Below are positions 33,282 through 42,304 of a stretch of DNA of 64,000 bases, one piece after another. How positions within the stretch are numbered: position 1 is the stretch's first letter; each line of letters starts with the position of its first letter. Source of the stretch: Isoptericola halalbus (lineage in GTDB: Bacteria > Actinomycetota > Actinomycetes > Actinomycetales > Cellulomonadaceae). The notes beneath the pieces were generated by a model. The model was not told where the DNA came from. It saw nothing but the letters and a program-made list of their open reading frames with translations, and ran no database searches. Location: contig VJZX01000009.1 in the NCBI GenBank assembly GCA_009663185.1, positions 48,451 to 112,450 on the forward strand. The letters run 5' to 3'. The translations under genes were made by a program, and so were the position numbers.

Positions 33282-34529
33282 TCACCGCTTCGAGTCGAGC
33301 AGGTGGATGAGCTCGGACACGGAGTAGCCCTCGAGCCCTTTGAGTCCCTCGACCACGACGTCGGGCCCGGTCTCGGTGAGGGTGCGCCGCGCGGCGTCGA
33401 ACGCCCGTCTCGCCGCGTCGGCGTCGCCAGCCGCTTCCAGTGCCAGCCCGAGATGGAGGTGCGCGAGGGGGTCGTGCGGCCGGAGGTAGGCGCACTTGCG
33501 GAACGCCACGACGGCCCCGTCGTAGTCGCCCGCGGCGACCGCTTCCTGGGCGGTCTTCTCCAAGGCGGTGATCTCGAGCGTCGACGACGGGCTCGCAGCC
33601 GCTGTGCTGGTCGACGGCGCCTGTTGCCAACCCGACGGACGTGGGGTCGTCCGCGTTCGTTCGCTGCGTTCCGGTCGCCGTCGTCTCGGCTCGACGGGCA
33701 TGCTCGGGTGAGCTGCGCTCGGGGTCCGGCGCGTCGGCTCCGACCGGCGCTGGCGGTAGATGAACGCGTTCCGTCGGCGCACCGCCTCGAAGCGTTCCGA
33801 AGCCTGCCAGATCGTCTCCGCGGCGCCGACGAACAGTGTCGTGGACGGGGCAAGGCCGTCGGCGAGACGGTCGAGGAAGAGCCGCACCTGGTCGGCAGAG
33901 AGATAGATGAGCACGTTGCGACAGAAGACCACCTGGGACCCGAGGACCTCGCGAGGCAGGGGGTCCAGGAGGTTGTGGTGCAGGGTGCGCACGCGCTGTC
34001 GCACCGGCTCTTTGACCTTCCAGTGGTCGCCGTCACGCGTGAAATGCCTGGCGAGACGGTCGGCGGAGACGCCCGAGAGCTCGCGGCGGGTGTAGCGGGC
34101 CGCCGCCGTCCGATGCAGAGCCGCGGTGGACAGGTCGGTTGCGATCACCGTGCCGTCGAGTCCGGACTCCTCGAGCAGCATGGCCAGGCTGTAGGCCTCC
34201 TGACCGTTCGAGCACGCCGCGCTCCAGATCCGCACCGTGGGGCCCGTCTCGGGCAGCACGTCGTGCGCGAGGACGTCGAAGTGCTCGGGATGCCGGAAGA
34301 ACGCGGTCTCGTGCACGGCCACCTGGTTCATCAGGCTCTGCAGGACGCCGCGGTCGGCCACGAGACTCTCGACGTACGCCGCGGGGTCCTGGCCGTGTCG
34401 CGCGGCCTCTTCCCGGATCGCGCGGCGCAAGCGGCCCCGCAGCGTCGGGCCGGGGCGCAGTCCGATCCGGAGATGGAGAAGCTCGGCCACCGTGTCGATC
34501 ACGGCCTCGAGCACCTGACCGGTCGTCAC
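33282..34529 (-). CDS. CheR-type methyltransferase with TPR-like C-terminus (WspC-like)
   Basis: Methylates glutamates of the chemoreceptor from S-adenosylmethionine, for adaptation. The 415-residue protein has a CheR domain: IWSAACSNGQEAYSLAML (SAM-binding), IATDLSTAALHRT, and VFCRNVLIYLS. After a proline- and arginine-rich linker (about residues 275-325) comes a helical region with two TPR-like repeats (AVAAGDYDGAVVAFRKCAYLRP, AHLHLGLALEAAGDADAARR). The same CheR-TPR fusion characterises WspC. GTG 34529 overlaps the cheB stop by four bases, with GGGAGGTGA upstream. Confidence 0.93.
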   Translation of the reverse strand: MTTGQVLEAVIDTVAELLHLRIGLRPGPTLRGRLRRAIREEAARHGQDPAAYVESLVADRGVLQSLMNQVAVHETAFFRHPEHFDVLAHDVLPETGPTVRIWSAACSNGQEAYSLAMLLEESGLDGTVIATDLSTAALHRTAAARYTRRELSGVSADRLARHFTRDGDHWKVKEPVRQRVRTLHHNLLDPLPREVLGSQVVFCRNVLIYLSADQVRLFLDRLADGLAPSTTLFVGAAETIWQASERFEAVRRRNAFIYRQRRSEPTRRTPSAAHPSMPVEPRRRRPERSERTRTTPRPSGWQQAPSTSTAAASPSSTLEITALEKTAQEAVAAGDYDGAVVAFRKCAYLRPHDPLAHLHLGLALEAAGDADAARRAFDAARRTLTETGPDVVVEGLKGLEGYSVSELIHLLDSKR

Positions 34530-35566
34530 TGGCTCACCTCCCGTGCGGCTCGCTGGACGGCGTCGGCCATCTTGTCGATCGGCAGCATCTCGCCGACCGC
34601 TCCGAGACGCGCGGCCGCCTTCGGCATGCCGAACACGGTGGACGAGGCCTCGTCCTGGGCGAAGGTACGTCCCCCGGCCTGGCGGATGGCGAGCAGGCCC
34701 AGCGCCCCGTCTTCTCCCATGCCCGTGAGCAGCACGCCGATCGACGCAGGCCCCGCGCCGCGCGCCACTGACGTGAACAGCTCGTCGGCGGAGGGTCGAT
34801 GTGCCGTGGCGGGTGACGCAGCCAGCTCGAGCGAGCCGTTCCGGACGTACCGGAGGTGGTGCTCGCCGGGCGCCAGGTAGACCCGGCCGGCGCTGGCGAC
34901 CTGGTTGTGCGCGGCGGTCTCGACGGGGAGCGACGAGACCCGCGACATCCACTCGACCAGCCCGGAGGTGAAGTCAGGATGCAGGTGCTGGACGACCAGC
35001 ACCGGAGCTTCGAGCCCGGCGAGCCCGCTGAGGAACGTGGCCAGCGCGCTGGGTCCGCCGGTCGAGGCGGCGACTGCGACCACAGGCCGGCGGGAATCCT
35101 TCGGCTCGGCGCCGCGGAGCTCCCGCACCCGCTGTCTCCCGCGCGGGTGCCTGATCACCTGCACCCTGCTGACGAGACGCACCGATCTTCGCAGCTCGGC
35201 CCCCAGGTGCGGCGTCCACCGGCCTGGCCGGGGGACGGCCTCGAGGGCACCCGAGACCAGCGCATCGACCGCCGACGGGGAGCGGCGGTCGCGGATCCGG
35301 TCGGAGAGCACCAGGATCGGCGTCGGCGCGTGCGCCATGATCTGCTCGATCGCCTGCTGGCTCAGGCCGTCCCGGATGTGGAGGTCGAGGATGACGACGT
35401 CCGGTCGCGTCCGGGCAACGAGCTCCACCGCCTCGTACGTCGCAGAGGGACAGGCAATCACCTCGATGTCGCGCTCCTCCTCCAGCAGCGCGATCAGCCG
35501 GTCGCGCTGCTCCGAGGCGTCCTCGATCACGACCGCGCGGATGGTAGGCCTGCCTGTCCGGGTCAT
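34526..35566 (-). CDS. CheB-type methylesterase (WspF-like)
   Basis: Removes receptor methyl groups; in Wsp its activity (WspF) turns the pathway down. The 346-residue protein has a receiver with acceptor Asp61 (VVILDLHIRDG) and a methylesterase domain with the triad Ser168 (AASTGGPSAL), His194 (VVQHLHPDF) and Asp287 (LTGMGEDGALG). Its ATG overlaps the cheA stop by four bases (ATGA). Loss of WspF in Pseudomonas gives constitutive c-di-GMP production; the same may hold here. Confidence 0.94.
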   Translation of the reverse strand: MTRTGRPTIRAVVIEDASEQRDRLIALLEEERDIEVIACPSATYEAVELVARTRPDVVILDLHIRDGLSQQAIEQIMAHAPTPILVLSDRIRDRRSPSAVDALVSGALEAVPRPGRWTPHLGAELRRSVRLVSRVQVIRHPRGRQRVRELRGAEPKDSRRPVVAVAASTGGPSALATFLSGLAGLEAPVLVVQHLHPDFTSGLVEWMSRVSSLPVETAAHNQVASAGRVYLAPGEHHLRYVRNGSLELAASPATAHRPSADELFTSVARGAGPASIGVLLTGMGEDGALGLLAIRQAGGRTFAQDEASSTVFGMPKAAARLGAVGEMLPIDKMADAVQRAAREVSQ

Positions 35567-37611
35567 GAGCCGGTCCCGAGCAGCCGGTTGACTGCCGTGA
35601 GCAGGCTGCTCTCGTCGAAGGCGCTCTTGACGATGTAGCCGTCCGCCCCCGCATCGAGCCCTCGTTGCCGATCAGCATCGCTGGAGCGTGAGCTGACGAT
35701 CAGCACCGGTATGTTGGCGAGCGCGGGATGGGAGCGGATGGCTTCGGTGAGCGCGAAGCCGTCCATCTTCGGCATCTCGATGTCGGTCACCACCAGGTCG
35801 GTGGGCTCCTGGGCGAGCTGGGCGATGGCCTGCTGCCCGTCCCCGGCGACCCGGACATGGAACCCGACGCGCTCGAGGATCCCGCGCTGGAGCTCGCGGA
35901 CGATCAGCGCGTCGTCGACGACCAGGATGCTTCGACCGGGCGCGCCAGGTCGCTCGTCGCGCCCGCCCGGCCTGTCTGGCCGGGGCGAGTGCCGAGCACG
36001 TTGGATCAGGCCCGGAGGGTCGAGCACCAGCAGGATAGAGCCGTCGGCCTCGACACTGGCCCCGGCCACGGCGGGCAGGCGCGGAACCAACGGGCTGAGA
36101 GCCTTGATCACCACGTCACGCTGCCCGACCAGCCGGTCGACGGCGAAGGCGTGCCTCTGCGAGCCGTCGGTGAGCCCGACCACCGGGCCGTCCGACACCG
36201 TCTCACCTAGGCCCACGACGTCGCCGAGCTGGTGGACGGGCAGGGGATGACGGTCGACCCAGACCACCGGTCGCCCTTCGGCGTAGGTCACGTTGTCCGG
36301 GTTGTGGGCTTGGGTCAACAACACCCGATGGAACGGTAGGGCGAAGCTCTGCCCGCCGGCCTCCACGAGCAGACACCGCAGAACGGCGACGGTGATGGGC
36401 ACGATGAGTCGGAACTCGGTACCGGTACCGGGCTCGGAGCGGACGTCGACCCGCCCGTGAGCGCCCTCGACGTGGGTGCGCACGACGTCAAGACCGACTC
36501 CGCGACCGGAGACGTCAGTGACGAACCGGGCGGTGGAGAAGCCAGGGTGAAACGTCAGCGCGGCCCGCTCGTCGTCGGAGAGCCCATCAGTCTCGATGCC
36601 GAGCCGGCGTGCCTCGTGTTCGACGGCGCCGCCGTCGATCCCGCGTCCGTCGTCGGTCACGGTGATGATCACCTCGGAGCCGAGCTGCATCGCGTGGAGG
36701 CGAACCGTCGCCTGCTCGGGCTTGCCCGCCCGCCGGCGCTCGTCCGGGGTCTCGATCCCGTGGTCGATCGCGTTGCGGACCAGATGCATCAAGGAATCCG
36801 AGAGCCGATGGAGGACTCCGCGGTCGAGCTCGGTGTCGGTGCCCGCGGTCTCCCAGCGGACATCCTTGCCCTGCGCCCGCGACAGGTCGCGCACGGCCCG
36901 GTGGAGCTGGTCGGTGACCGTCGAGACGGGCACCATCTGGGTGCGCATCGTGCTGTCGTGGAGGTTGTTGAGCGAGCGTGCGAGCTCGTTGAACTCGTTG
37001 CAGGTGCCCGGGTCGACGTCGAACCGGTCCTTGAGCATCCGTCCGATCCGCAGGTGGGCCGAGGTGGTCTCGCCCACGAGGCGGGTGAGCTCCTCGAGGC
37101 GTTCCACCGGCACCAGGATCAATCCCGACCCGCCGTCAGGGCGGGGACTGGTGGCTGCGGCCGGTGGGACGCCCCTCACCACGGGCGGCTCGGGCGAGGG
37201 CTCGAGCAGCGTGCCGAGCGTTGCCCCCGAGCCTCCCTGCGGCCGGGGACGCACCTGTGCACGCTTGCTCGTCGGCGGCTCCTGAGCGGCCGGTGTCGCG
37301 GTGACCGCCCCACGGAGCCGGTCCGCGCCCCGGAGCAAGGTGTCGATCATCTCGGGCGTGACCGGCCTGCTTCCGGCACGGACGTCGTCGACGAGCTCCT
37401 CGAGGCCGTGCGCGATCTGGCTGACGTCCTCCAGTCCTGCCACGGCTGCCGAGCCCTTGAGCGTGTGCAGCTCACGGTAGACGGACCGCACGAGCTCCAG
37501 GTCGTCGGCGCGTTGCTCCAGCTCGAGCAGCAGGCGGCCGAGCTCGGTGAGGCGTACGTCCGCCTCCTGCACGAACAAGAGGCGCAGGCGGTCCGAGCCC
37601 AGCCCCGCCAT
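35563..37611 (-). CDS. Hybrid CheA histidine kinase with C-terminal receiver (WspE-like)
   Basis: The central kinase. The 682-residue protein has an HPt domain with phospho-acceptor His49 (YRELHTLKGSAA), a dimerisation region, the CheA ATPase (NAIDHGIETPDER N box, DDGRGID G1 box, SGRGVGLDVV G2 box), a CheW-like P5 domain and a C-terminal receiver with acceptor Asp610 (VTDIEMPKMDG). There is no obvious P2 (CheY/CheB-binding) domain. A kinase-receiver hybrid is the hallmark of WspE, and of FrzE-like systems. Its start overlaps the preceding CheW stop by one base (TGATG), giving translational coupling. Confidence 0.95.
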   Translation of the reverse strand: MAGLGSDRLRLLFVQEADVRLTELGRLLLELEQRADDLELVRSVYRELHTLKGSAAVAGLEDVSQIAHGLEELVDDVRAGSRPVTPEMIDTLLRGADRLRGAVTATPAAQEPPTSKRAQVRPRPQGGSGATLGTLLEPSPEPPVVRGVPPAAATSPRPDGGSGLILVPVERLEELTRLVGETTSAHLRIGRMLKDRFDVDPGTCNEFNELARSLNNLHDSTMRTQMVPVSTVTDQLHRAVRDLSRAQGKDVRWETAGTDTELDRGVLHRLSDSLMHLVRNAIDHGIETPDERRRAGKPEQATVRLHAMQLGSEVIITVTDDGRGIDGGAVEHEARRLGIETDGLSDDERAALTFHPGFSTARFVTDVSGRGVGLDVVRTHVEGAHGRVDVRSEPGTGTEFRLIVPITVAVLRCLLVEAGGQSFALPFHRVLLTQAHNPDNVTYAEGRPVVWVDRHPLPVHQLGDVVGLGETVSDGPVVGLTDGSQRHAFAVDRLVGQRDVVIKALSPLVPRLPAVAGASVEADGSILLVLDPPGLIQRARHSPRPDRPGGRDERPGAPGRSILVVDDALIVRELQRGILERVGFHVRVAGDGQQAIAQLAQEPTDLVVTDIEMPKMDGFALTEAIRSHPALANIPVLIVSSRSSDADRQRGLDAGADGYIVKSAFDESSLLTAVNRLLGTGS

Positions 37612-38054
37612 CAGCTGCTCCCGTTACCGGCCAGGCCGTGGTAGTCGTGACCGCTGATGCGATGAGGGCTCAGCAGCGCCACGGGATCCAGGAGCGTCGC
37701 CACCTGCTGGCCGATCGAGTACCGACCCGTCGTGCCGGGGAGGTCGGAGGGACCGGTGGATTCGCCGAGGGACTCCCGCTGGGGCAGCCCGCTGGTGGCA
37801 AGCCCGGCCAGACCCACGGCGCTGTCGACGACGACGGCGAATGCAGGTGCGTCGATCGTGCCCGTGCCGAGGAGCGCGGCGGTGTCGAACAGCGGGACGA
37901 TCTGGCCTCGCAGGTTGAACAGTCCGAGTACCGAGGCGGGCGCGGTCACCAAGGTGGTCGCGGCCGGTGCCGCAACCACCTCGCGCGCCCAGTCCAGGGG
38001 CAGCGCATACAGGTCGCTGCCGACCGGCAGGAGCAGGGCTTGTTGAGCGCTCAT
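37611..38054 (-). CDS. CheW-type coupling protein 2
   Basis: A 147-residue CheW-domain protein (LLLPVGSDLYALPLDWAREVV, PASVLGLFNLRGQIVPLFDTAALLG with the signature NLRGxIVPLFD). It follows the receptor gene by two bases and precedes cheA with a one-base overlap, the standard position for the main receptor-kinase coupler. It has a slightly longer C-terminus than usual. Confidence 0.93.
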   Translation of the reverse strand: MSAQQALLLPVGSDLYALPLDWAREVVAAPAATTLVTAPASVLGLFNLRGQIVPLFDTAALLGTGTIDAPAFAVVVDSAVGLAGLATSGLPQRESLGESTGPSDLPGTTGRYSIGQQVATLLDPVALLSPHRISGHDYHGLAGNGSS

Positions 38055-38056
38055 CG

Positions 38057-40018
38057 TTACCGGTTGCCTCCCGCGCCCAACCTGGTCGCTGCGGCTCCCG
38101 ATGCCTCGAGATTCCCGGCCAGGTCAGCGAGATTGCCGGCGGCGGCGGCGATCTGCTGAGCTGTGGCCGACACCTGGCGGCTGGCATCGGCCAGCTGCTC
38201 CATGGTCTCGACCACCTGGGCCGTCGCGCTGCGCTGCTGCTGGGTGGTCAGGCGGACCTGCCCGGTAGCGTCGGTCACATCTTCAAGCAGGGCCAGGCCC
38301 TGCTGCATCTGCTTCGCTCCCTTCTCCATCGCCATGACCGTCGCGGTCGTCTCCTCCTGCACAGCCGTCACGATGGCCGCGATCTCGCCGGCCGAGGTCT
38401 TGGACCGCTCGGCAAGGCGGCGGACCTCGTCAGCGACGACCGCGAACCCGAGCCCGTGCTCGCCGGCGCGAGCCGCCTCGATCGCGGCGTTGAGCGCGAG
38501 CAGGTTCGTCTGGTCGGCGATGTCGTTGATCAGGACCACGAGGGTGTCGATGTCGTTGGCGCGGTTGGCCAGTGCCAGTGTGCGTTCGCTGGACAGGGCG
38601 ATGTCGGCTTCGGCCTTCTCGAGGTTGTCCCGCGTCTCCGAGGCCCGCCGAGCCACGGCGTCGACGGTATCGGCGATCGCCGACGAGGAGCGGGCGAGCT
38701 CCTCGGTGGTGGCGGTCGCCTGCGTCACGGCAGCGCTCTGCTGTGTCGTGGTGGCCGCGAGCTCGTCGGACGAGGCGGACAGCTCGGTTGCGGCGGACGT
38801 GGTCTCGATCCCAGCCGCCGTGACGTCGGCCACGAGTCGCTGGCACGTCGCGAGCATCGCGTTGAACGACTCTCCGAGCCGGACGAGCTCTTGCGACCCC
38901 TGTGGGCGTACCCGGGCGTCGAGGTCGCCGCCCGCGACCTGTTGTGCGACGGCAGTGATCCCCCGGATCGGTCGGTTGCTCTGCCACGCCAGAGCGATCG
39001 AGACCGCTATCGCGACGAGTCCTCCGAGGACGACGAGGAGGATCGCACGGTCGCGCTGCGCCTCCACTGGTGCGAGCAGCGTGTCGGCGGGCACCTTGGC
39101 AGTGACGATCCAGCCGAGCCCATCGACCACGCTGTACCCGCCGATGACGTCGCGCCCGTTGGGGTCGGTGAACCGAGCGGTCCCCGACGCACCGGTCTCC
39201 GTTGCCGCCCGGACCGCGCTGTTGTCGATCACGGTGCCCAGAACGCCGGCACCGAGAAGCGCCGCGTCGTCGTCGCCGTCGTCGGTCTCTTCGCTGTTGA
39301 AGAGCAACCGGTGCTGTGCGTCGACGGCGACCACCACCGCGTCATCGTCGAACTCCGGGTTGAGCACGCGGGCGAGCGAGCTCATCCGGAGGAATCCTGC
39401 GACCACTCCGACAACTCGACCGTCACCGTCGACGATCCTGGCTGCGATGACCCAGCGGATCTGGTTGCCCTGGCGCTCCGGTGAACCGATGATCGGGACC
39501 TCGGAGTCGACTGCGTCGCTGAGCCAGTCCTGCTCCGTCGCAGTCGTGTGCTCGCTGTTCTCGCTGGCTGCGAGCAGGCGGCCCGCCGGGTCGGTGATCT
39601 GCAGTGCCTCGTAGTCGCCGGAGGCGTCGTTGATCCTGGTCAGGAGCGCCGTCGCCGCGGGACCGTCCAGGTCGCCGGCGACCTCCCCGGCGATCACCGT
39701 CATGTGTCCACGTTGTACCGACAACCAGTCCTGGAGTCGCAGGGTCATCGCCTCGGCGAGCGTCTCGCCGTCGCGCTCCGCGGCGTCGACCAGGCTCGAG
39801 GACGACGAGCTGGTCAGGACGACCGCCAGCACGATCATGAGCGGGAGCGACACCACCAACATGGCGGCCACGAGGCGGACCGCGAAGCGGCGGTGGAGCG
39901 ACCGCCAGGAACGGTCGTGCGAAGCTCGGCGTGCGATCGGGTCCGAGGGCTGTGTCCTGGGCGCCGGAGGTGCCGGTGCAGGAACATCGAGTGCCGTCAG
40001 CTCGGTTCTTGTGGACAT
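38057..40018 (-). CDS. Methyl-accepting chemoreceptor (WspA-like position)
   Basis: A 653-residue membrane receptor. TM1 is at about residues 46-69 and TM2 at 325-345, enclosing a roughly 255-residue extracytoplasmic domain of double-Cache appearance ([39 protein letters not shown] just before TM2). HAMP follows, then the coiled-coil signalling domain with the conserved tip [20 protein letters not shown] and [13 protein letters not shown]. No C-terminal CheR-tethering pentapeptide is seen. AAGGAG lies nine bases before ATG 40018, overlapping the glycosyltransferase stop. The ligand or surface cue is unknown. Confidence 0.94.
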   Translation of the reverse strand: MSTRTELTALDVPAPAPPAPRTQPSDPIARRASHDRSWRSLHRRFAVRLVAAMLVVSLPLMIVLAVVLTSSSSSSLVDAAERDGETLAEAMTLRLQDWLSVQRGHMTVIAGEVAGDLDGPAATALLTRINDASGDYEALQITDPAGRLLAASENSEHTTATEQDWLSDAVDSEVPIIGSPERQGNQIRWVIAARIVDGDGRVVGVVAGFLRMSSLARVLNPEFDDDAVVVAVDAQHRLLFNSEETDDGDDDAALLGAGVLGTVIDNSAVRAATETGASGTARFTDPNGRDVIGGYSVVDGLGWIVTAKVPADTLLAPVEAQRDRAILLVVLGGLVAIAVSIALAWQSNRPIRGITAVAQQVAGGDLDARVRPQGSQELVRLGESFNAMLATCQRLVADVTAAGIETTSAATELSASSDELAATTTQQSAAVTQATATTEELARSSSAIADTVDAVARRASETRDNLEKAEADIALSSERTLALANRANDIDTLVVLINDIADQTNLLALNAAIEAARAGEHGLGFAVVADEVRRLAERSKTSAGEIAAIVTAVQEETTATVMAMEKGAKQMQQGLALLEDVTDATGQVRLTTQQQRSATAQVVETMEQLADASRQVSATAQQIAAAAGNLADLAGNLEASGAAATRLGAGGNR

Positions 40019-40030
40019 AGGCCCGGCTCC

Positions 40031-42136
40031 TTAGTCGGTCTCCCGGGTAGTGGCGCTCTGCCCAGCACCGGACGGAGCCGCGGCGACCAGGGCGCCGAGC
40101 GCGCGAGAGTCGTGCTGGGTCCGTCTGGCCGCCACGGCGGGGACTCCGCGTGGCACGCCGTCGAGCACGCCTGAAGGGGTGTGGAAGAGCCACATCGACA
40201 GAGTGCGGTATGCCTCCCAGTCGTTGGCCACCAACCGCATCGGCACGACGTCCGCCTGCTCTTCAGGCCGCGTGACCGTGGTGAGGGTGATCATCCGGAC
40301 CGGTGCAGCGCCAGGCAGCGTGAGCTCGACCTCGTCCGCGACCGGAGCGCTGCCCCGTGGGAAAGCCACGGCGGCACCGCCCACCGAGATGTCGACAAGG
40401 TCTCCCTCCATCCCGTCGAGCCAGACCTTGGCCCGAACGGCGATCCGGTGGGCGTTGCGGCGAGACGTGGCGTACGCCGGCGACATGACCCTCACCACGC
40501 CCAGCACGAGGCCGACGCAGGCGAACAGGAGCCAGACCCCGGAGGCCACCGTCGCGCCGTCGGTCGCGCGCCACGGAACCCATTCGAGCATGCCGGCGAC
40601 GGCGTACCCGAGCACGGCGGAGACGGCCACGATCAGGGCGATCACGACGCGCGGCGGCCGGCCCAGCAGTCGCTCGTCCGCGCCGGCCTTCGGCGTGACC
40701 GAGAACTCCAGGCTCCGGCGAGTGACGAGCCACCACAGGCAGGAAAGACCCACCGGGATGCGGAACATCCGCAGGGCGAACGCGGTCGGAAGATGGAGAT
40801 GGCCCCGGAAGAGGTGCCATACGCCCCACATTCGAACAGCGAGCATGGCGAGGAAGGCTGCCGCGAACGTGGCGGGCCCGGCCGTGGAGGTCTGGGCTCC
40901 GCTGACCAGGATGGCGGCCGGCAGAAGGAAGAGGAGGACCGTGGCCACTCCCTCGAGCCACCACAGCGTCCCGCTGAGGTACTCGAAGTAGTTGCGCCAC
41001 GACATCCAGCGCCTCGCCGCCCACAGGCGCTCCCGGGCGAGCACCTGCATCGACCCCAGGCCCCACCGCGTTCGCTGCAGCAGGTATTGCGCTGGCGTCG
41101 CGGGGGCGAGCCCCAAGGCGAGGGTCTGGTGGTGGTAGACGGTCTTCCAGCCGACCTTGATCAGCTGCAGCGTGGTGTGCATGTCTTCGACGATCGTGTC
41201 CGTCGCGATCCCGCCCACCTCGCGCAGGGCGCGGGCGCGCAGCAGGGATGTGGAGCCGCACCAGAACGGGCCGGCGCCGTCGTGGTTGCGCGCGGCCATG
41301 AGCACGTGGAAGAAGACTCCCTGCTCGCCGCTCACCCCGTCGTCGTCGAAGGCGCCGGCGTTGTAGAAGCTCTGCGGGCCCTGCACCAGCGCCACGTCCG
41401 GATCGTCGAACCAACCGAGGGTCGCGGTCAGGAAAGTCGGCAGCGGAACGTGGTCGCAGTCCAGCACCGCGATGACGTCGACGTCGCGGCCGCCCGTCTC
41501 CTCGGCCTCGCGAGCCATCAGGTCGAGGGTGTTGTTGATGTTCCCCGCCTTGGCGTGATCGTGGACGGCGCGGCGCACGTACCGTGCCCCGTACGCCTCC
41601 GAGAGCTGCTTGACCCAGTCGCGGTCACCGTCGTCCAGCACCCACGTCTCGTGGGCCGGCTCGAGCGCGCACGCCGCCGCGATGGTCGGTGCGATGACCT
41701 CGACCGGCTCGTTGTAGGTGGGGATCAGCACCGCCACGCGCATCCCCTGGGGCAGCTCGGTCACCCGGCGCGGCGCCTGGGAGTCGAGGTTCCACAACGT
41801 CACCACCCGCACCATGAGGCCTAGGAGCGGCAACGCCTCGAACGACACGAGTGCCCAGGCGGCGATCTCGTCCCCACCGCTGTCCGGGATGGTGAACGTG
41901 ATCCGCCACGACAGGTAGGCCACCACTGCAAGGATCGCGGTGACGCCACCCAGCCGGGCGAGCACTCGCGACCGGCGTGCCTCAGGTTGCGGCGGTCCGA
42001 GCATGGACGCCCAACCGGCGACAGTGCTCCCGGTCTCAACCTTCGCGGACGTCGTCTGTGCCGTTCGGACCCGTCGCCCATCGCGGCGCGCCGCGTGGGC
42101 GGGCACGCGAGGATCTGCTCGCATCGCGAAGCGCAT
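40031..42136 (-). CDS. Cellulose-synthase-like glycosyltransferase with PilZ domain
   Basis: A processive family-2 glycosyltransferase, probably making and exporting a polysaccharide across the membrane. The 701-residue protein has two N-terminal membrane helices, the GT domain with all BcsA-type motifs (VLDDGDRDW, VLDCDHVPLP, IVEDMHT, LQRTRWGLGSMQ), several more helices and a C-terminal PilZ domain. The c-di-GMP-binding residues are intact: RxxxR (Arg560-Arg564) and DxSxxG (Asp582, Ser584, Gly587). It is therefore expected to be activated by c-di-GMP, like BcsA. ATG 42136 has an upstream GGGGGCAGGA. It heads the chemosensory operon. The polymer could be cellulose or another beta-glucan or hexosamine; no bcsB is visible. 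Confidence 0.92.
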   Translation of the reverse strand: MRFAMRADPRVPAHAARRDGRRVRTAQTTSAKVETGSTVAGWASMLGPPQPEARRSRVLARLGGVTAILAVVAYLSWRITFTIPDSGGDEIAAWALVSFEALPLLGLMVRVVTLWNLDSQAPRRVTELPQGMRVAVLIPTYNEPVEVIAPTIAAACALEPAHETWVLDDGDRDWVKQLSEAYGARYVRRAVHDHAKAGNINNTLDLMAREAEETGGRDVDVIAVLDCDHVPLPTFLTATLGWFDDPDVALVQGPQSFYNAGAFDDDGVSGEQGVFFHVLMAARNHDGAGPFWCGSTSLLRARALREVGGIATDTIVEDMHTTLQLIKVGWKTVYHHQTLALGLAPATPAQYLLQRTRWGLGSMQVLARERLWAARRWMSWRNYFEYLSGTLWWLEGVATVLLFLLPAAILVSGAQTSTAGPATFAAAFLAMLAVRMWGVWHLFRGHLHLPTAFALRMFRIPVGLSCLWWLVTRRSLEFSVTPKAGADERLLGRPPRVVIALIVAVSAVLGYAVAGMLEWVPWRATDGATVASGVWLLFACVGLVLGVVRVMSPAYATSRRNAHRIAVRAKVWLDGMEGDLVDISVGGAAVAFPRGSAPVADEVELTLPGAAPVRMITLTTVTRPEEQADVVPMRLVANDWEAYRTLSMWLFHTPSGVLDGVPRGVPAVAARRTQHDSRALGALVAAAPSGAGQSATTRETD

Positions 42137-42250
42137 TCCTGCCCCCTGCTTCTGGTCCGCACCTTCCACGTTAAGGCCAGACAGCGCGAAACGACATCGC
42201 AGCAAAGGAGACGTCGAGGGAGAGCCGCGCCGGTGCCCGAAACCATGCGC

Positions 42251-42280
42251 GAGGGCCGAGGCACTCAGGCCCCGGCCCTC
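42251..42280. terminator. Hairpin between the secreted-protein gene and the glycosyltransferase operon
   Basis: GAGGGCCG (42251-42258) pairs with CGGCCCTC (42273-42280), loop of 14 bases with further partial pairing, followed on the minus strand by bases toward the operon. It lies just beyond the stop of the secreted-protein gene and before the glycosyltransferase operon, so the two are probably separate transcripts. Confidence 0.6.
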
Positions 42281-42304
42281 TCTGTATTCAGCAGGATCAG
42301 GCGG

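Noticed and set aside
38163..39614. 483-residue open frame antisense to the chemoreceptor gene
   Set aside because: Ser/Ala/Arg-rich mirror of the coding strand; no domain.
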